From NCBI GenBank assembly GCA_016795375.1, contig JAEUHJ010000151.1, forward strand, positions 1 to 64,000: a stretch of DNA of 64,000 nt, given 5' to 3'. The translations under genes were made by a program, and so were the position numbers. Position 1 is the stretch's first letter. Each line of letters begins with the position of its first letter. The stretch is from Verrucomicrobiaceae bacterium (lineage in GTDB: Bacteria; Verrucomicrobiota; Verrucomicrobiia; Verrucomicrobiales; Verrucomicrobiaceae). The notes under the pieces were generated by a model. It was not told where the DNA came from, did no database searches, and saw nothing but the letters and a program-made list of their open reading frames with translations. Positions 34,869 to 45,900 of the stretch are shown here, piece by piece.

Positions 34869-36791
34869 TCATGCTGGCTCCACACCCTTCGCGATCAGTG
34901 TGTCCGGCTTGTCCTTGCCGGCTTTGACGGTGTATCTCCCTGGTGCGTACACGCGTGGTTTGAAGCTCCCGGTTTTGGAGCGCACGGTGTATAAAATCTC
35001 GCCGGTTGCCTCCGCGATGACCTGCACGACAGGATTTGCCACGCCTTCGATCCGCACCTCGGGAAGATGCGCGTGAACTTTGCGGCCGTCGTTGGCGTCC
35101 TGGTCGATGGTGATGGGCCATCCGGGGAATTGCGCCTTGTCGCCGCCCGCAACTTTGGAGAAGCGCGGCCAGCATTCGAAGGTGATTTTCCGTGTCACCT
35201 TGTCGAAGCGGATGAGGCCGTAGCCGTCGGCGCGCTTTTTCTCGTCCTGGATGTCTTCGGGATTCGCGTAGGCGAGCATGCTGATCGCGTTGCCGAGGCC
35301 GTCTTTGAAGTCGCCGGTCCACGGAAGCGGGCTGTTCGGCACGGGATTCGGGCCGGGTTTTTCATCGAGAGGATGCCACCAACGTCCGTAGATCGTGTTC
35401 ACCAACGCCGGGCTGGTGAAACCGTAAGGCGCGTCACCAGACTCGTCGATGCCGTGCTTGACGACGACGGCGAGATGCTGGTCTCCGCAGAGATGCGGCG
35501 CCCAGGCACGGCGAATCTCGCGCAGGGCGCGGTTTCGCCCGGCCTGCGGCCAGCCATTGCAATCGAGATCTGCCAGAAGGCGTTGATCGCGGCCGCCGTG
35601 CATGTGGGCAGCCCCGCAGAGGGCCGTGGCGGACAAAACACACTTCATCACCGCGCCGCAGGTGTAGTCCTGCCCCCACTCGTGGAGGAATTTTTCCTGT
35701 CGCCTGCCCAAAAGCTCCAAACCGGCCAAATCGATCGTTCTCGGATCATACGACGGATCATTGATGTGATCCGGCCGCGGCCCCATCTGCGGGATTTTGC
35801 CAGCGGGACCGCTTTTGAACTTCCGGTCCTCCAAAATGGCAAAGTCGATGCCACCGACGGTCATGCGCGTGAAATAGACGCCGACATCGCGGTTCACCGG
35901 TTTCGGATCCCAGCCATCCGGCAGGTGCCAGCTCTGCTGACGCTGCACCTGGTTCACATAGGCCACCGGATAGCGAAAACCGCCGTCCGCATCACCGCTG
36001 ATGGTCGACTGCTTGCCGTCCTCGCCCCACAGATTGCCGTGGCCGACGTCGTGATCGTCGGGAATGCACACCGCCGGCCGGTCGCGGATGATGTCGCGGA
36101 ACTGCAGGCCGAACTCGATCCAGCCCGCCGTGTGCTCCGTATGGCGATAGGTCTGGTCGCCGCCGAAAAACAACACATCCGGATCCTGTGCGCGCAAGTT
36201 TTCGACGATCTCCGTACGCGGCCCGATGGTGCGGCTGGAGTTGCAGCTCATGTTCGCGACCACGATCTGATTTTTCTCCACCGGATCGCGGCGGATGAGG
36301 CCTTCAAACATCGCCTTCTCGCCGTGGCGCACACGGTAGGACACATTCTTCGAGCCATCCCAGCCCTCCACACGGAAATGCGCGTCCCAGCCTGGATAAT
36401 GCACCTCGCCTTTCGCGATCTCCCTCCATTCGCCATTCTCCTGTTTCACTTCGAGCCGCGCCACACGCTCCTCGCCCGGCTTCAGCGGGAAAAGCTGCGC
36501 GCTCATCTTCAGCACGCTGTTTTGGTGTGTGTAATAGGCAAAGCACACGACCTCGTCGCGTGGCACGTCCATCGACGGCGGTGGCGTGGCCTTCCCCGCC
36601 TTGCCCTTTGCCTTCTTTTTCGCATTCTGTGCCGCCGCCGCCGCGTTTTTCACCCACCAATCGCCCGTGGTCAGCGAATCGAGATTCGGAAACTCCCCCC
36701 CGAACGGCTGCGGATCATCCGCCGCGCTCGCGGAACTGCGCACAAATAGAAACGGGGCTATCTTGAGAAGGAGTCGGCGTGTGAAGGTCAT
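34869..36791 (-). CDS. PhoD-like metallophosphatase (alkaline phosphatase D family), Tat-exported
   Basis: A 640-residue exported phosphoesterase. ATG at 36791 gives a Tat-like signal (TRRLLLKIAPFLFVRSSASA), as in PhoD. A Lys/Ala-rich linker precedes the catalytic domain. Metal-binding motifs are VANMSCNSSRT, LFFGGDQTYRH (Asp), CIPDDHDVGHGN (Asp/His) and a late HLCGDQHLAVVVKHG (His). These form the calcineurin-like di-metal centre. The C-terminus (about the last 100 residues) is beta-rich and probably a separate domain. Likely role: hydrolysis of phosphate mono- or diesters, or phosphonates, in the periplasm. No pho box was looked for successfully. Confidence 0.88.
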   Translation of the reverse strand: MTFTRRLLLKIAPFLFVRSSASAADDPQPFGGEFPNLDSLTTGDWWVKNAAAAAQNAKKKAKGKAGKATPPPSMDVPRDEVVCFAYYTHQNSVLKMSAQLFPLKPGEERVARLEVKQENGEWREIAKGEVHYPGWDAHFRVEGWDGSKNVSYRVRHGEKAMFEGLIRRDPVEKNQIVVANMSCNSSRTIGPRTEIVENLRAQDPDVLFFGGDQTYRHTEHTAGWIEFGLQFRDIIRDRPAVCIPDDHDVGHGNLWGEDGKQSTISGDADGGFRYPVAYVNQVQRQQSWHLPDGWDPKPVNRDVGVYFTRMTVGGIDFAILEDRKFKSGPAGKIPQMGPRPDHINDPSYDPRTIDLAGLELLGRRQEKFLHEWGQDYTCGAVMKCVLSATALCGAAHMHGGRDQRLLADLDCNGWPQAGRNRALREIRRAWAPHLCGDQHLAVVVKHGIDESGDAPYGFTSPALVNTIYGRWWHPLDEKPGPNPVPNSPLPWTGDFKDGLGNAISMLAYANPEDIQDEKKRADGYGLIRFDKVTRKITFECWPRFSKVAGGDKAQFPGWPITIDQDANDGRKVHAHLPEVRIEGVANPVVQVIAEATGEILYTVRSKTGSFKPRVYAPGRYTVKAGKDKPDTLIAKGVEPA

Positions 36792-37050
36792 GGCGGGCGT
36801 GTGCAACGGTCCGTTCCCGGAGAAATTTCAACGCACCGGAGACAGACCACGACCTGCACATGACTTGCCGCGCAGTAAAGCGAGAAGCCGTGAATGACTC
36901 CCAATTATTGAAGCCGGCGCAACAAGATGACACCCATTTTCCTGGGGGGCAAAGGTGCTGCTCCGAAGCATGGACGATCCCGCCTTGGGGACGCGATGCG
37001 CAAGGATTGCGGGCGTTTCCCCGTTTTTTGCGCTCCAGCCCGCCCTTGCC

Positions 37051-40000
37051 ATGAAGACCCGCCTCCTCACCGCCGCGCTCGTTTTGTCTTCCACTGCCTT
37101 CGCACAGATGCCTGGGAAAAAAGAGGAGGGCGTCGATGCCTCGAAGCCGGTGTCTTTCTACAAGCACATCCGCCCGATTTTCCAGGCGCAGTGCAATGGC
37201 TGCCATCAGCCGGCGAAGAAGAAGGGCGATTACGTCATGACCGATTTCGCGGCGCTGCTGAAAGGCGGCGAGGAGGGGCACGCGGTCGTGCCGGGGAAGG
37301 CGGCGGAGTCGAACCTGCTCAAGCTCATCAAACCCGACGCGAAGGGCAAGGTGGAGATGCCGCAGAAGGCCGATCCGCTGCATGCGACGCAGGTGGCGCT
37401 GATCGAACGCTGGATCAATGAGGGCGCGAAGGACGACACGCCCGCGACGGCGAAGGCGCACTACGACATGGCGCATCCGCCGGTGTATGTGAAGGCCCCG
37501 GCGGTCACATCGTTGGAATACTCGCCGGATGGCTCGATGATCGCGGTGGCTGGCTATCATGAGGTGCTGGTGCATAAAGCTGATGGCAGCGGCATCGTGG
37601 CGCGGCTCGTGGGACTCGCGGAACGCATCCAGAAGCTCGCCTGGACGCCGGATGGCAAAAAAATCGCCGTCACCGGCGGCAGCCCGGCGCGCATGGGCGA
37701 AATCCAGATTTGGGACGTGGCGGCGAAGAAGCTCGAACTCTCCAAATCGCTGACCTATGACACGATTTACGGCGCAAGCTGGTCGCCGGATGGAAAACAG
37801 CTCGCATTCGGCTGCGGTGACAATGCCGTGCGGGCCATCGACACCGCCACGGGCAAGGAGACGCTGTTCATGGGATCGCATAGCGACTGGGTGCTCGACA
37901 CCGTGTGGGGCGTGGACGGGAGGCACATCGTCTCCTGCGGCCGCGACATGAGCGTGAAGCTCACGGAGGTCGCCACGCAGCGTTTTGTCGATAACGTCAC
38001 TTCCATCACGCCCGGCGCGCTCAAAGGCGGCGTGCAGGTGCTGGCGCGGCATCCGTTGCGGGACGAAGTGCTCATCGGCGGCACCGACGGCGTGCCCGCG
38101 ATCTACCGCATGGAGCGCATCACGAAGCGCGTCATCGGCGACAATGCGAACCTCATCCGTCAGTTCCCCGCGATGCAGGGCCGCGTTTTCGGAGTCGATT
38201 TCGCGCCGGATGGCAAACGCATCGCCGCAGGTTCCTCGCATGAAGGCACGGGCACGGTGAACATCTACGCCTCTGACTATGACAGCAACATGCCCGACGC
38301 GGTGAGAAAACTCGTCGAGACTGTGAACGGCAAGGGCAAGGAGCTCGATGACTGGATCGTGAAGGATGTGAAACAGCTCAGCGCCACCGCGATCCCGTGC
38401 GGCATCTTCAGCGTCAGCTTCAGCCCGGATGGCAAAAGAGTCGCCGCCGCCGGCCAGGACGGCCAGATCCGCCTCATCGACGCCGCGACAGGCGCGATCG
38501 TGAAGGAATTCACCTCCGTGCCGCTCGTGAAGGAAAAAATCCTCGCCGCCAGCGATGTGCTCGTGGATGACAGCGTGCGCGCCGAGGTGATGAAGGACGG
38601 GAAGGTCGAGACGCTGCACAACGCCCCCGCCGTCGCCACCATCGAGATCGAGCCCGCGAAAATCGCCATCGGCAAGCCCGCCGAATATGCGCAGCTCCTC
38701 ATCACCGCGAAGATGAGCAACGGCACCCGCGCCGACATCACACGCATGGCAAAGATCACCGCGGAGAAGGAGAATGTCGTGGGCATCTCCGCCCGCGGCA
38801 TGCTGCGTCCGGTCAGGGACGGCGCCACGAATGTGAAGATCGCCTTCCTCGGCAAAACCGCCAGCGTACCCGTCGTCGTCAGCGGATTGAATGTGGCGCT
38901 CAAGCCCGATTATGTGCGCGATGTGATGCCCGTCATGTCCAAGCTCGGCTGCAACCAGGGCACCTGCCACGGCGCGAAGGAGGGCAAGGCGGGCTTCAAG
39001 CTCTCCCTGCGCGGCTACGACCCGGTTTACGACGTGCTCTCCTTTGCCGACGACCTTTCCAGCCGCCGCGCGAACGTGGCCTCGCCGGAGCATTCGCTCA
39101 TGTTGCTGAAGGCCAGCGGCGCCGTGCCGCATGAGGGCGGCCAGCTCACCGTGCCGGGGGAGCTTTACTATGAGACGCTCAAGGCATGGATCGGCCTCGG
39201 CGCGAAGCTCGACATGAGGACGCCGCGCGTCACCAGCATCGAGGTCAGTCCGAAAAACCCGGTCATCGAGCGCATCGGCGCGCGGCAGCAGATGCGCGTC
39301 ATCGCCCGCTATGCCGACGGCTATGTCAAAGACGTGACCGCCGAGGCATTCCTCGAAAGCGGCAACGGCGATGTGATCGAGGCCGACAAAAAAGGCCTCA
39401 TGACCAGCCTGCGCCGCGGCGAGGCCCCGGTGCTCGCCCGTTTTGAAGGCGCCTATGCCGCGACCACCATCACCGTGATGGGCGACCGCACCGGCTTCGC
39501 GTGGAAGGAACCGGAGAAGTGGAACAAGATCGACGAGCTCGTCGCGCAGAAGTGGCGGCGCATGAAGATCGAACCCAGCGGCCTGTGCGACGACGCGGAT
39601 TTCCTCCGCCGCATCCACCTCGACCTCACCGGCCTGCCGCCCAAGCCGGAGGAAATCACCGCCTTCCTCGCCGACAAGCGTGACGTGCGCGTGAAGCGCG
39701 GCGAGATCATCGACCAGCTCATCGGCAATCCCGACTTCGTCGAGCACTGGGCCAACAAATGGGCCGACATGCTCCAGGTGAACTCCAAATTCCTCGGCGG
39801 CGAAGGCGCGACCGGGCTGCGCGCCTGGATCCGCCAGCAGGTCGCCGACAACACGCCGTATGACCGCTTCGCGTATCGCATCATCACCGCCACCGGCTCG
39901 AACAAGGACAATCCCGCCGCCTCGTATTTCAAAACGGTGCGCACGCCGGAGGAGCTCGTCGAAAACACCACGCACCTGTTCCTGGCGACACGTTTCAACT

Positions 40001-42150
40001 GCAACAAATGCCACGACCATCCTTTCGAACGCTGGACAATGGACCAGTATTACGAAACCGCGTCCTACTTCGCCCAGGTCGAGCTCAAAGGCGACCCCGC
40101 CTCCGCCGGCAAGACCATCGGCGGCACCGCCGTCGAAGGCGCGAAGCCGCTCTATGAGATCGTGGGTGACAAAAAAGCCGGCGACGTGCTCCACCTCCGC
40201 ACCCACAAGCCCGTCGCGCCGAAAGTGCCGTATGAAACCGGGCTCGTCAGCAAGACGGCGGACACGCGCCGCGAGCAGTTCGCCACCTGGATGACCAGCG
40301 CGGACAACGACTACTTCGCCATGAGCTATGCGAACCGCATCTGGGGCTACCTCACCGGCACTGGTGTGATCGAACCGCTCGATGACATCCGCGCCGGCAA
40401 TCCGCCGAGCAATCCCGAGCTGCTGCAATACCTCACCAACGAATTCATCCAGAGCGGCTTCAATGTGCGTCACCTGATGAAGATCATCACCAGCAGCCGC
40501 GCCTACAACCTCAGCCTCGCCACCAACAAGTGGAACGAGGACGACAAGATCAACTACAGCCACGCCAAAGCCCGACGCCTGCCCGCCGAGGTGCTCTTCG
40601 ACTCTGTCTTCGCCGTCACCGGCTCCATGCCGGACATCCCCGGCGTGCCGAAAGGCACCCGCGCCGCCGCCCTGGCCGATGCGCAGATCAAACTGCGCGA
40701 CGGTTTCCTCACCAACTTCGGCCGCCCCGTGCGCGAGAGCGTGTGCGAGTGCGAGCGTAGCAACGACGTCAATCTCGGTCCCGTCATGGCCTTGATGAGC
40801 GGCCCCACCGTCGGCGATGCCATCAGCGACCCGGACAACGCCATCGCCAAGCTCACCAACGGCATCAAAGACGACAAGCAGCTCATCGACGCCATCTTTC
40901 TGCGCATCCTCAACCGCCACGCCACGGAGAAGGAAACCGCCGTCGTGCTCGCCAGCATGACCGGGCTTGCCTCCGAGGACAAAACACTCGTCGCCACGCT
41001 CCAGGCCAAGGAGGCCGAGCAAAAGCCCGCCATCGCCAAAGCCGGGGCGGAGCGCCTGGACGCCATCGCTGCCGCGCAGAAGGAGCTCGCCGCCTACAAG
41101 GTCAAAATGGCCGCCGTGGTGAAGCAAAAAGGGGAAGCACGCCTCGCGTCCATCAAGAAGGCCGAGGCAGCGGTGCAGGCCGCCTTTGATTCCGCGCCGG
41201 TGCAGCAGCCGAGGTGGGAAAACTACCTCGACCTGACCACGGAATGGCACCTGCTCGAAGTGAAGCCCGGCCGTTTCGCCGGTGTGCAAAAACTCGAGGG
41301 CCTGCCCGACGGCTCGATTCTCGCGACCCCGCTGCCCGCCGGTGCCCAGGCCAGCGGCAACTACTCCCTCGTCGGCAGATCTGCCCTCCCAGGCATCACC
41401 GCCATCAAGCTCGAAATGCTCCCGGACGACCGCCTGCCCAACAACGGCCCCGGCCTCGCGCCCGATGGCAATTTCGTCCTCGGCGAGTTCATCGTCAGCA
41501 CCAGCGAAGGCGACGCGCAGCGCAAGCGCGGCTCCCGCGTGGTGCAGACGCTCAAAAACCCGAAGGCCGACTTCGAGCAGATCAATTTCCCTGTCACCGA
41601 GGCATTGAAAAAAGGCAATCGTGACCGCGGCTGGGCCGTCAGCCCCGAAGGCGGCTTCCGTCATGAGGCCGTCTTCACCTTCGAGAAACCGCTCACGAAC
41701 GAAGGCGGCGCCAGCTTCACCATCCAGATGATCTCCACCTTCCAGAACGGCAAATTCAACCCCGGTCGCTTCCGCTTGTGGGTCACCAACAGTCCGAATC
41801 CGCGCTTCGGCGTCCCCGCGCCGGTCGCCGCGGCTCTGAAGACGGCCAAGCGCACACCCGCGCAGAACGCCGTGCTCACCCAGCACTTCCTCAACCAGTT
41901 CCGCGACTACCAGAGCCAGAAAAAACTTCTCGTCGCCGCGAAGAGGCCGCTTCCGGCCGATCCGCAGCTCATGGCGCTGGAGGCGAAGCACGCGGACAGT
42001 CAGAAGCCCGTGCAGATTGATCCCAAACTCCTCCAGCTCCGCCGTGACGCCGGCCTGAGCGCCCGGCAGTTGTCAGACCGGCGTCTCACCGCCGCGCAGG
42101 ACCTCGCGTGGGCGCTCATCAATTCCCCGGCGTTCTTGTTCAATCATTGA
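37051..42150 (+). CDS. giant secreted cytochrome: PSCyt1-WD40-Ig-like-DUF1549-DUF1553 fusion
   Basis: A 1699-residue exported protein; ATG at 37051 starts a signal peptide (MKTRLLTAALVLSSTAFAQ). PSCyt1 haem site CNGCH is at residues 48-52. A WD40 propeller spans about 145-520 (repeated SPDGSMIAVAG, TPDGKKIAVTG, SPDGKQLAFGC, SPDGKRVAAAG). After a short beta domain a second haem-like motif CNQGTCH is at 634-640, followed by an Ig-like domain (VTSIEVSPKNPVIERIG). DUF1549 follows with CNKCH at 984-988, then DUF1553 (NRIWGYLTGTGVIEPLDDIR). A coiled-coil insert (about 1310-1385) and a carbohydrate-binding-like beta region follow before the end. Separate genes usually carry these parts. Substrate unknown; electron transfer linked to periplasmic breakdown of a polymer is inference. 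Confidence 0.92.
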   Translation: MKTRLLTAALVLSSTAFAQMPGKKEEGVDASKPVSFYKHIRPIFQAQCNGCHQPAKKKGDYVMTDFAALLKGGEEGHAVVPGKAAESNLLKLIKPDAKGKVEMPQKADPLHATQVALIERWINEGAKDDTPATAKAHYDMAHPPVYVKAPAVTSLEYSPDGSMIAVAGYHEVLVHKADGSGIVARLVGLAERIQKLAWTPDGKKIAVTGGSPARMGEIQIWDVAAKKLELSKSLTYDTIYGASWSPDGKQLAFGCGDNAVRAIDTATGKETLFMGSHSDWVLDTVWGVDGRHIVSCGRDMSVKLTEVATQRFVDNVTSITPGALKGGVQVLARHPLRDEVLIGGTDGVPAIYRMERITKRVIGDNANLIRQFPAMQGRVFGVDFAPDGKRIAAGSSHEGTGTVNIYASDYDSNMPDAVRKLVETVNGKGKELDDWIVKDVKQLSATAIPCGIFSVSFSPDGKRVAAAGQDGQIRLIDAATGAIVKEFTSVPLVKEKILAASDVLVDDSVRAEVMKDGKVETLHNAPAVATIEIEPAKIAIGKPAEYAQLLITAKMSNGTRADITRMAKITAEKENVVGISARGMLRPVRDGATNVKIAFLGKTASVPVVVSGLNVALKPDYVRDVMPVMSKLGCNQGTCHGAKEGKAGFKLSLRGYDPVYDVLSFADDLSSRRANVASPEHSLMLLKASGAVPHEGGQLTVPGELYYETLKAWIGLGAKLDMRTPRVTSIEVSPKNPVIERIGARQQMRVIARYADGYVKDVTAEAFLESGNGDVIEADKKGLMTSLRRGEAPVLARFEGAYAATTITVMGDRTGFAWKEPEKWNKIDELVAQKWRRMKIEPSGLCDDADFLRRIHLDLTGLPPKPEEITAFLADKRDVRVKRGEIIDQLIGNPDFVEHWANKWADMLQVNSKFLGGEGATGLRAWIRQQVADNTPYDRFAYRIITATGSNKDNPAASYFKTVRTPEELVENTTHLFLATRFNCNKCHDHPFERWTMDQYYETASYFAQVELKGDPASAGKTIGGTAVEGAKPLYEIVGDKKAGDVLHLRTHKPVAPKVPYETGLVSKTADTRREQFATWMTSADNDYFAMSYANRIWGYLTGTGVIEPLDDIRAGNPPSNPELLQYLTNEFIQSGFNVRHLMKIITSSRAYNLSLATNKWNEDDKINYSHAKARRLPAEVLFDSVFAVTGSMPDIPGVPKGTRAAALADAQIKLRDGFLTNFGRPVRESVCECERSNDVNLGPVMALMSGPTVGDAISDPDNAIAKLTNGIKDDKQLIDAIFLRILNRHATEKETAVVLASMTGLASEDKTLVATLQAKEAEQKPAIAKAGAERLDAIAAAQKELAAYKVKMAAVVKQKGEARLASIKKAEAAVQAAFDSAPVQQPRWENYLDLTTEWHLLEVKPGRFAGVQKLEGLPDGSILATPLPAGAQASGNYSLVGRSALPGITAIKLEMLPDDRLPNNGPGLAPDGNFVLGEFIVSTSEGDAQRKRGSRVVQTLKNPKADFEQINFPVTEALKKGNRDRGWAVSPEGGFRHEAVFTFEKPLTNEGGASFTIQMISTFQNGKFNPGRFRLWVTNSPNPRFGVPAPVAAALKTAKRTPAQNAVLTQHFLNQFRDYQSQKKLLVAAKRPLPADPQLMALEAKHADSQKPVQIDPKLLQLRRDAGLSARQLSDRRLTAAQDLAWALINSPAFLFNH

Positions 42151-42182
42151 TCGGCCTGCGGTGCATGTTGACTGAAAGAGAC

Positions 42183-42857
42183 ATGCCTGCCGCCTCACCA
42201 CCAACCACCGACACCGTCGTCCTCATCCACGGACTCGGGCGCACGCGGCGCAGCATGTGGATGGTGGCCTTGTGGCTGAGATTTTGCGGTTATCGCGTGA
42301 CGAGCATCGGTTATCCGTCGCGCTGCGTGTCGATCGCCGAGGCGGTGGAGCGGCATCTGATGCCCGCATTGGCAAAACTGGAGCTCGAAGACGGCTCACG
42401 CGTGCATTTCGTCACGCATTCGCTCGGCGGCATCGTGTTTCGCGCGTGGGCGGCGCGGCGTGACGCGGCGTTTCCGTTGGGGCGTGCCGTCATGCTGGCC
42501 CCGCCGAACCAGGGCAGCGAGATCATCGACGAACTGCGTCAATGGCGCTGGGTACGCTGGCTGCTGGGGCCGGTTTCAGCGGAACTCGGCACCGATGCGG
42601 CCAGCACGCCGAACAGCCTCGGCCCGCTGCCGCCGGAAACGGGTGTCATCATGGGCGGCAAGGACACGCTGCCTTTTTTCCGTCATCTCCTCGGCCCCGA
42701 ATCTGACGGCGTCGTCACCCGCGCCAGCTCGCATGGTGAAGGGGAGTCGGATTTCCTCCTGCTGCCCGCCAATCATGCCACCATCATCCTGCAACCCGCG
42801 GTTTTCCGCGCGGTGAACCGGTTTTTGCGGACAGGCGGCTTTGCGGAAAACGCATGA
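42183..42857 (+). CDS. alpha/beta hydrolase (lipase/esterase-like)
   Basis: A 224-residue protein of the alpha/beta-hydrolase fold without a signal peptide. The oxyanion segment TVVLIHGLGRTRRSMW is at residues 11-26 and the nucleophile Ser80 sits in THSLGGIVFR, the lipase-type elbow. A late histidine (PANHATIILQ) fits the triad position. ATG at 42183 is preferred because it is preceded by AAAGAG and leaves a compact N-terminus; ATG at 42165 in the same frame is the alternative. It lies 32 bases after the giant cytochrome gene and is followed by a strong terminator. Substrate unknown; a lipid ester is plausible from the family. Confidence 0.85.
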   Translation: MPAASPPTTDTVVLIHGLGRTRRSMWMVALWLRFCGYRVTSIGYPSRCVSIAEAVERHLMPALAKLELEDGSRVHFVTHSLGGIVFRAWAARRDAAFPLGRAVMLAPPNQGSEIIDELRQWRWVRWLLGPVSAELGTDAASTPNSLGPLPPETGVIMGGKDTLPFFRHLLGPESDGVVTRASSHGEGESDFLLLPANHATIILQPAVFRAVNRFLRTGGFAENA

Positions 42858-42932
42858 ACTCCGGCTGGGCCGCATCCTGAAAGTTTTGGATCGGTGACTG
42901 GTTGAACATTTGTCCCGGCAAGCTGATAGGAA

Positions 42933-45900
42933 ATGCCGGGCCGCACAGGCCCGGCGTTTCTTTTGCACTCCGCCAAACGAGCTGCCTCACGTCTGAGCAA
43001 ACCGCCGCCATCGCGTGCGCGGGGGGATGCGCTCGGGCTGGTCGATCTGGTGCTGTCGAAGAAGGAGTTCAAGGCGCGCGCGGTGCTCGATCATGTCACG
43101 CCTCAGGCCTTTGGTTTTGCCTCGGCGCTGCTGGTGCGGCGGGTGGAGAAAGAAAAGCGCCGCGTGTGGCTGCTGTGCCCGGATGTGAAGACGCAGGATC
43201 ATGTGCATGCCGAGCTGGGCGTGTGGCAGTGCCCGGCGCTGTATTTTCCGCGGCTCGGGCAGGTGATGGAGGGCGCGCTGGCTGACCCGGAGCTGCTGGC
43301 GGAGCGTACGGCGGTGCTCAGTCGCATGACGGAGGGTGAATCGCCCGTGATGGTGCTCTGCGCGGACAGTCTCGACGAATCAGCGCCTGCCCTCGCCGCC
43401 ATCACGGAGCAAAAAAGGATGCTTGTGGCCGGTGCGAAGCTCGATGTCGAAATTCTGATCAAAGAATTGAGTGACGCCGGCTACGAGCGTGTGCCGGTCG
43501 TGACGGAACGCGGTCAATTCTCGCGACGCGGCGGCATCGTGGACTTTTTCTCGTGGCAGGCGGAGGAGCCGCTGCGCCTGGAGTTTTTCGATGACGAGCT
43601 GGAGTCCATCCGCGCTTTCGATCTGCACCATCAATCGTCGATTCGGCGATTGGAGATCGCGGGCGTCATTCTGAGCATGAGCGATGGCTCGGAGGAAGCC
43701 GGTCTCGTTCGCGATCATCTGCGAAAGGATGATTTCATCATCCAAATCGAGGGCGAGGGCGATTTGGCCGCGCACGCGCACATCCTCAGCGGCGCGGCGG
43801 AGGTGGAAGGCATGGAGGACTTTTCGGCGGCGATTCATGAAAATCCGCTCGGCGTGTTCGACGCGTCGGATTTCGTGCTGCATGAGGCGCGGCGGGAGGT
43901 TTTCGCACGCCAGATCGGTGAATGGCATGCGCAGGGCTGGCGCACGGTCATTTTCTTCCACAACGAGGCGGAGCGGGAACGCTTCAACGAGTTGCAGAGC
44001 AAGCTGCCGTCATCCGTCGAGGCGAAGCTGGGGCTGCTGTATCGCGGATTCACAGTTCCTGCGGCGAAACTGGCCGTCTTGACCGGCGCGGAGATTTTTG
44101 GCCGCCATCAGCAAATCCGCCGCGTGCGCGGATCGAAGCTCGATGAGGCCGAAACGCTGCGCAAAGCGCGTGATGTGCTCAGCGAGCTGCGCGAAGGCGA
44201 TCTCGTGGTGCATAAGGAACATGGCATCGGCCGCTACGCGGGCCTCGAGGTGCGCGAGGGCGGCAAAAAGGAGGAGGTGCTCGTTTTGCACTACGCGGAG
44301 GGCGCGAAGCTGTTCGTGCCGCTGGCGCATGTTCACATGGTTTCGCGCTACGTCGGCGTCGGTGGCAAGGCGCCGTCGTTGAGCAGGCTGAGCGAGGCGC
44401 GCTGGAAAAAAACACGGGCGACGGCGGAGAAGAGCGTGGAGGAATTCGCCGCGCGCATGCTGAGCGTGGCTGCGGAAAGGCAGACGCTGAAGGCGTTTTC
44501 GCATCCGCCGGACACGAGGTGGCAGGTGGAGTTCGAGGAGTCGTTTTTGTATCGCGAGACGCCGGATCAGCTCCGCAGCGCGGAGGAGATCAAACGCGAC
44601 ATGGAGGCCGGAAAACCGATGGACCGGCTCCTGTGCGCCGATGTGGGCTTCGGGAAGACGGAGGTGGCCATCCGCGCCGCGTTCAAAGCGGTGATGGGAG
44701 GCCGACAGGTCGCGATTTTGGTGCCGACGACTGTTTTGGCCCGGCAGCACTGGGAAAACATCCGCCAGCGCATGAGCGAGTTTCCTGTGACCGTGGAAAT
44801 GCTCTGCCGCCTCACCCCGGCGAACAAAGAACGCGAGATCGTCAAAGGCATCAGTGAAGGCACCGTCGATATCGTCGTCGGCACGCATCGCGTCATCTCG
44901 AAGGACGTTCGCTTCAAGAATCTCGGCCTCGCCGTGATCGACGAGGAGCAGCGGTTCGGTGTGAAGCACAAAGAAAAATTCAAAGACATCTTCCGCCTCG
45001 TTGATGTGCTCACACTCAGCGCCACGCCGATCCCGCGCACGCTTTACCTCGCTCTGATGGGCATGCGCGACATGAGCACCATCGAGACGCCGCCGCCGAA
45101 CAAGCAGGCCGTGCAGACGCAGATCTGCCCGTATGACGAGCGCGTGATCCAACAGGCCGTCGATGCCGAGATCGAACGCGGCGGGCAGGTGTTTTTCCTC
45201 CATAACCGCGTCGCCACCATCGAAAAGATCGCACAGCGCATCCGCGAGCTATGCCCGAAGGCCCGCGTGCTCGTCGGTCACGGCCAGATGGAGAGCGAGC
45301 TGCTGGAGGACATCATGCACACCTTCGTCGATGGCGAAGCCGACGTGCTCGTGTGCACCACGATCATCGAAAGCGGTGTCGATATTCCGAACGCGAACAC
45401 GATCATCATTGATCGCGCGGATCGTTTCGGCCTCGCCGACCTCTACCAGCTCCGCGGACGTGTGGGCCGCGGCGGTGTGCAGGCGCACGCCTACCTCCTT
45501 TTACCCCGCGATGCCGTCACCGCAGGCGATGCGCGCAAACGTGTGAATGCCATCAAGCAATACGCCGGCCTCGGCAGCGGCTTCAAGATCGCGCTGCGTG
45601 ATCTGGAGATTCGCGGCGCGGGGAATCTGCTCGGCACGGAGCAGAGCGGCCACATCGCGGCCATCGGCTTCGATTTGTACTGCCAGATGCTCAAACAAAG
45701 CGTCGCGAGGATGCAGGGGCGCCGTGTGGCACGTCCAGTTGAAGTCGGCTTGCGTGCTGACTTCCTCGTGATGAGCGAGGCGCTGATGCTCCAGGCTGAG
45801 AAAAGCGCCACGCCGGCGTTTTTGCCATCCACCTTCATCGAGGACGCGAAGATGCGTATCACCGCCTACCGCCAGCTCGGTGAGATCATGACGCGCAAGG

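Noticed and set aside
36715-41991. A 1758-codon open frame on the minus strand opposite the giant cytochrome gene
   Set aside because: It lies almost fully antisense to a gene with clear domains, is rich in His, Arg, Gly and Asp as expected of a shadow of high-GC coding DNA, and shows no domain. The same holds for the long frames at 24758-26914 (+), 29035-30699 (+), 48781-50685 (+) and 55723-57351 (-).
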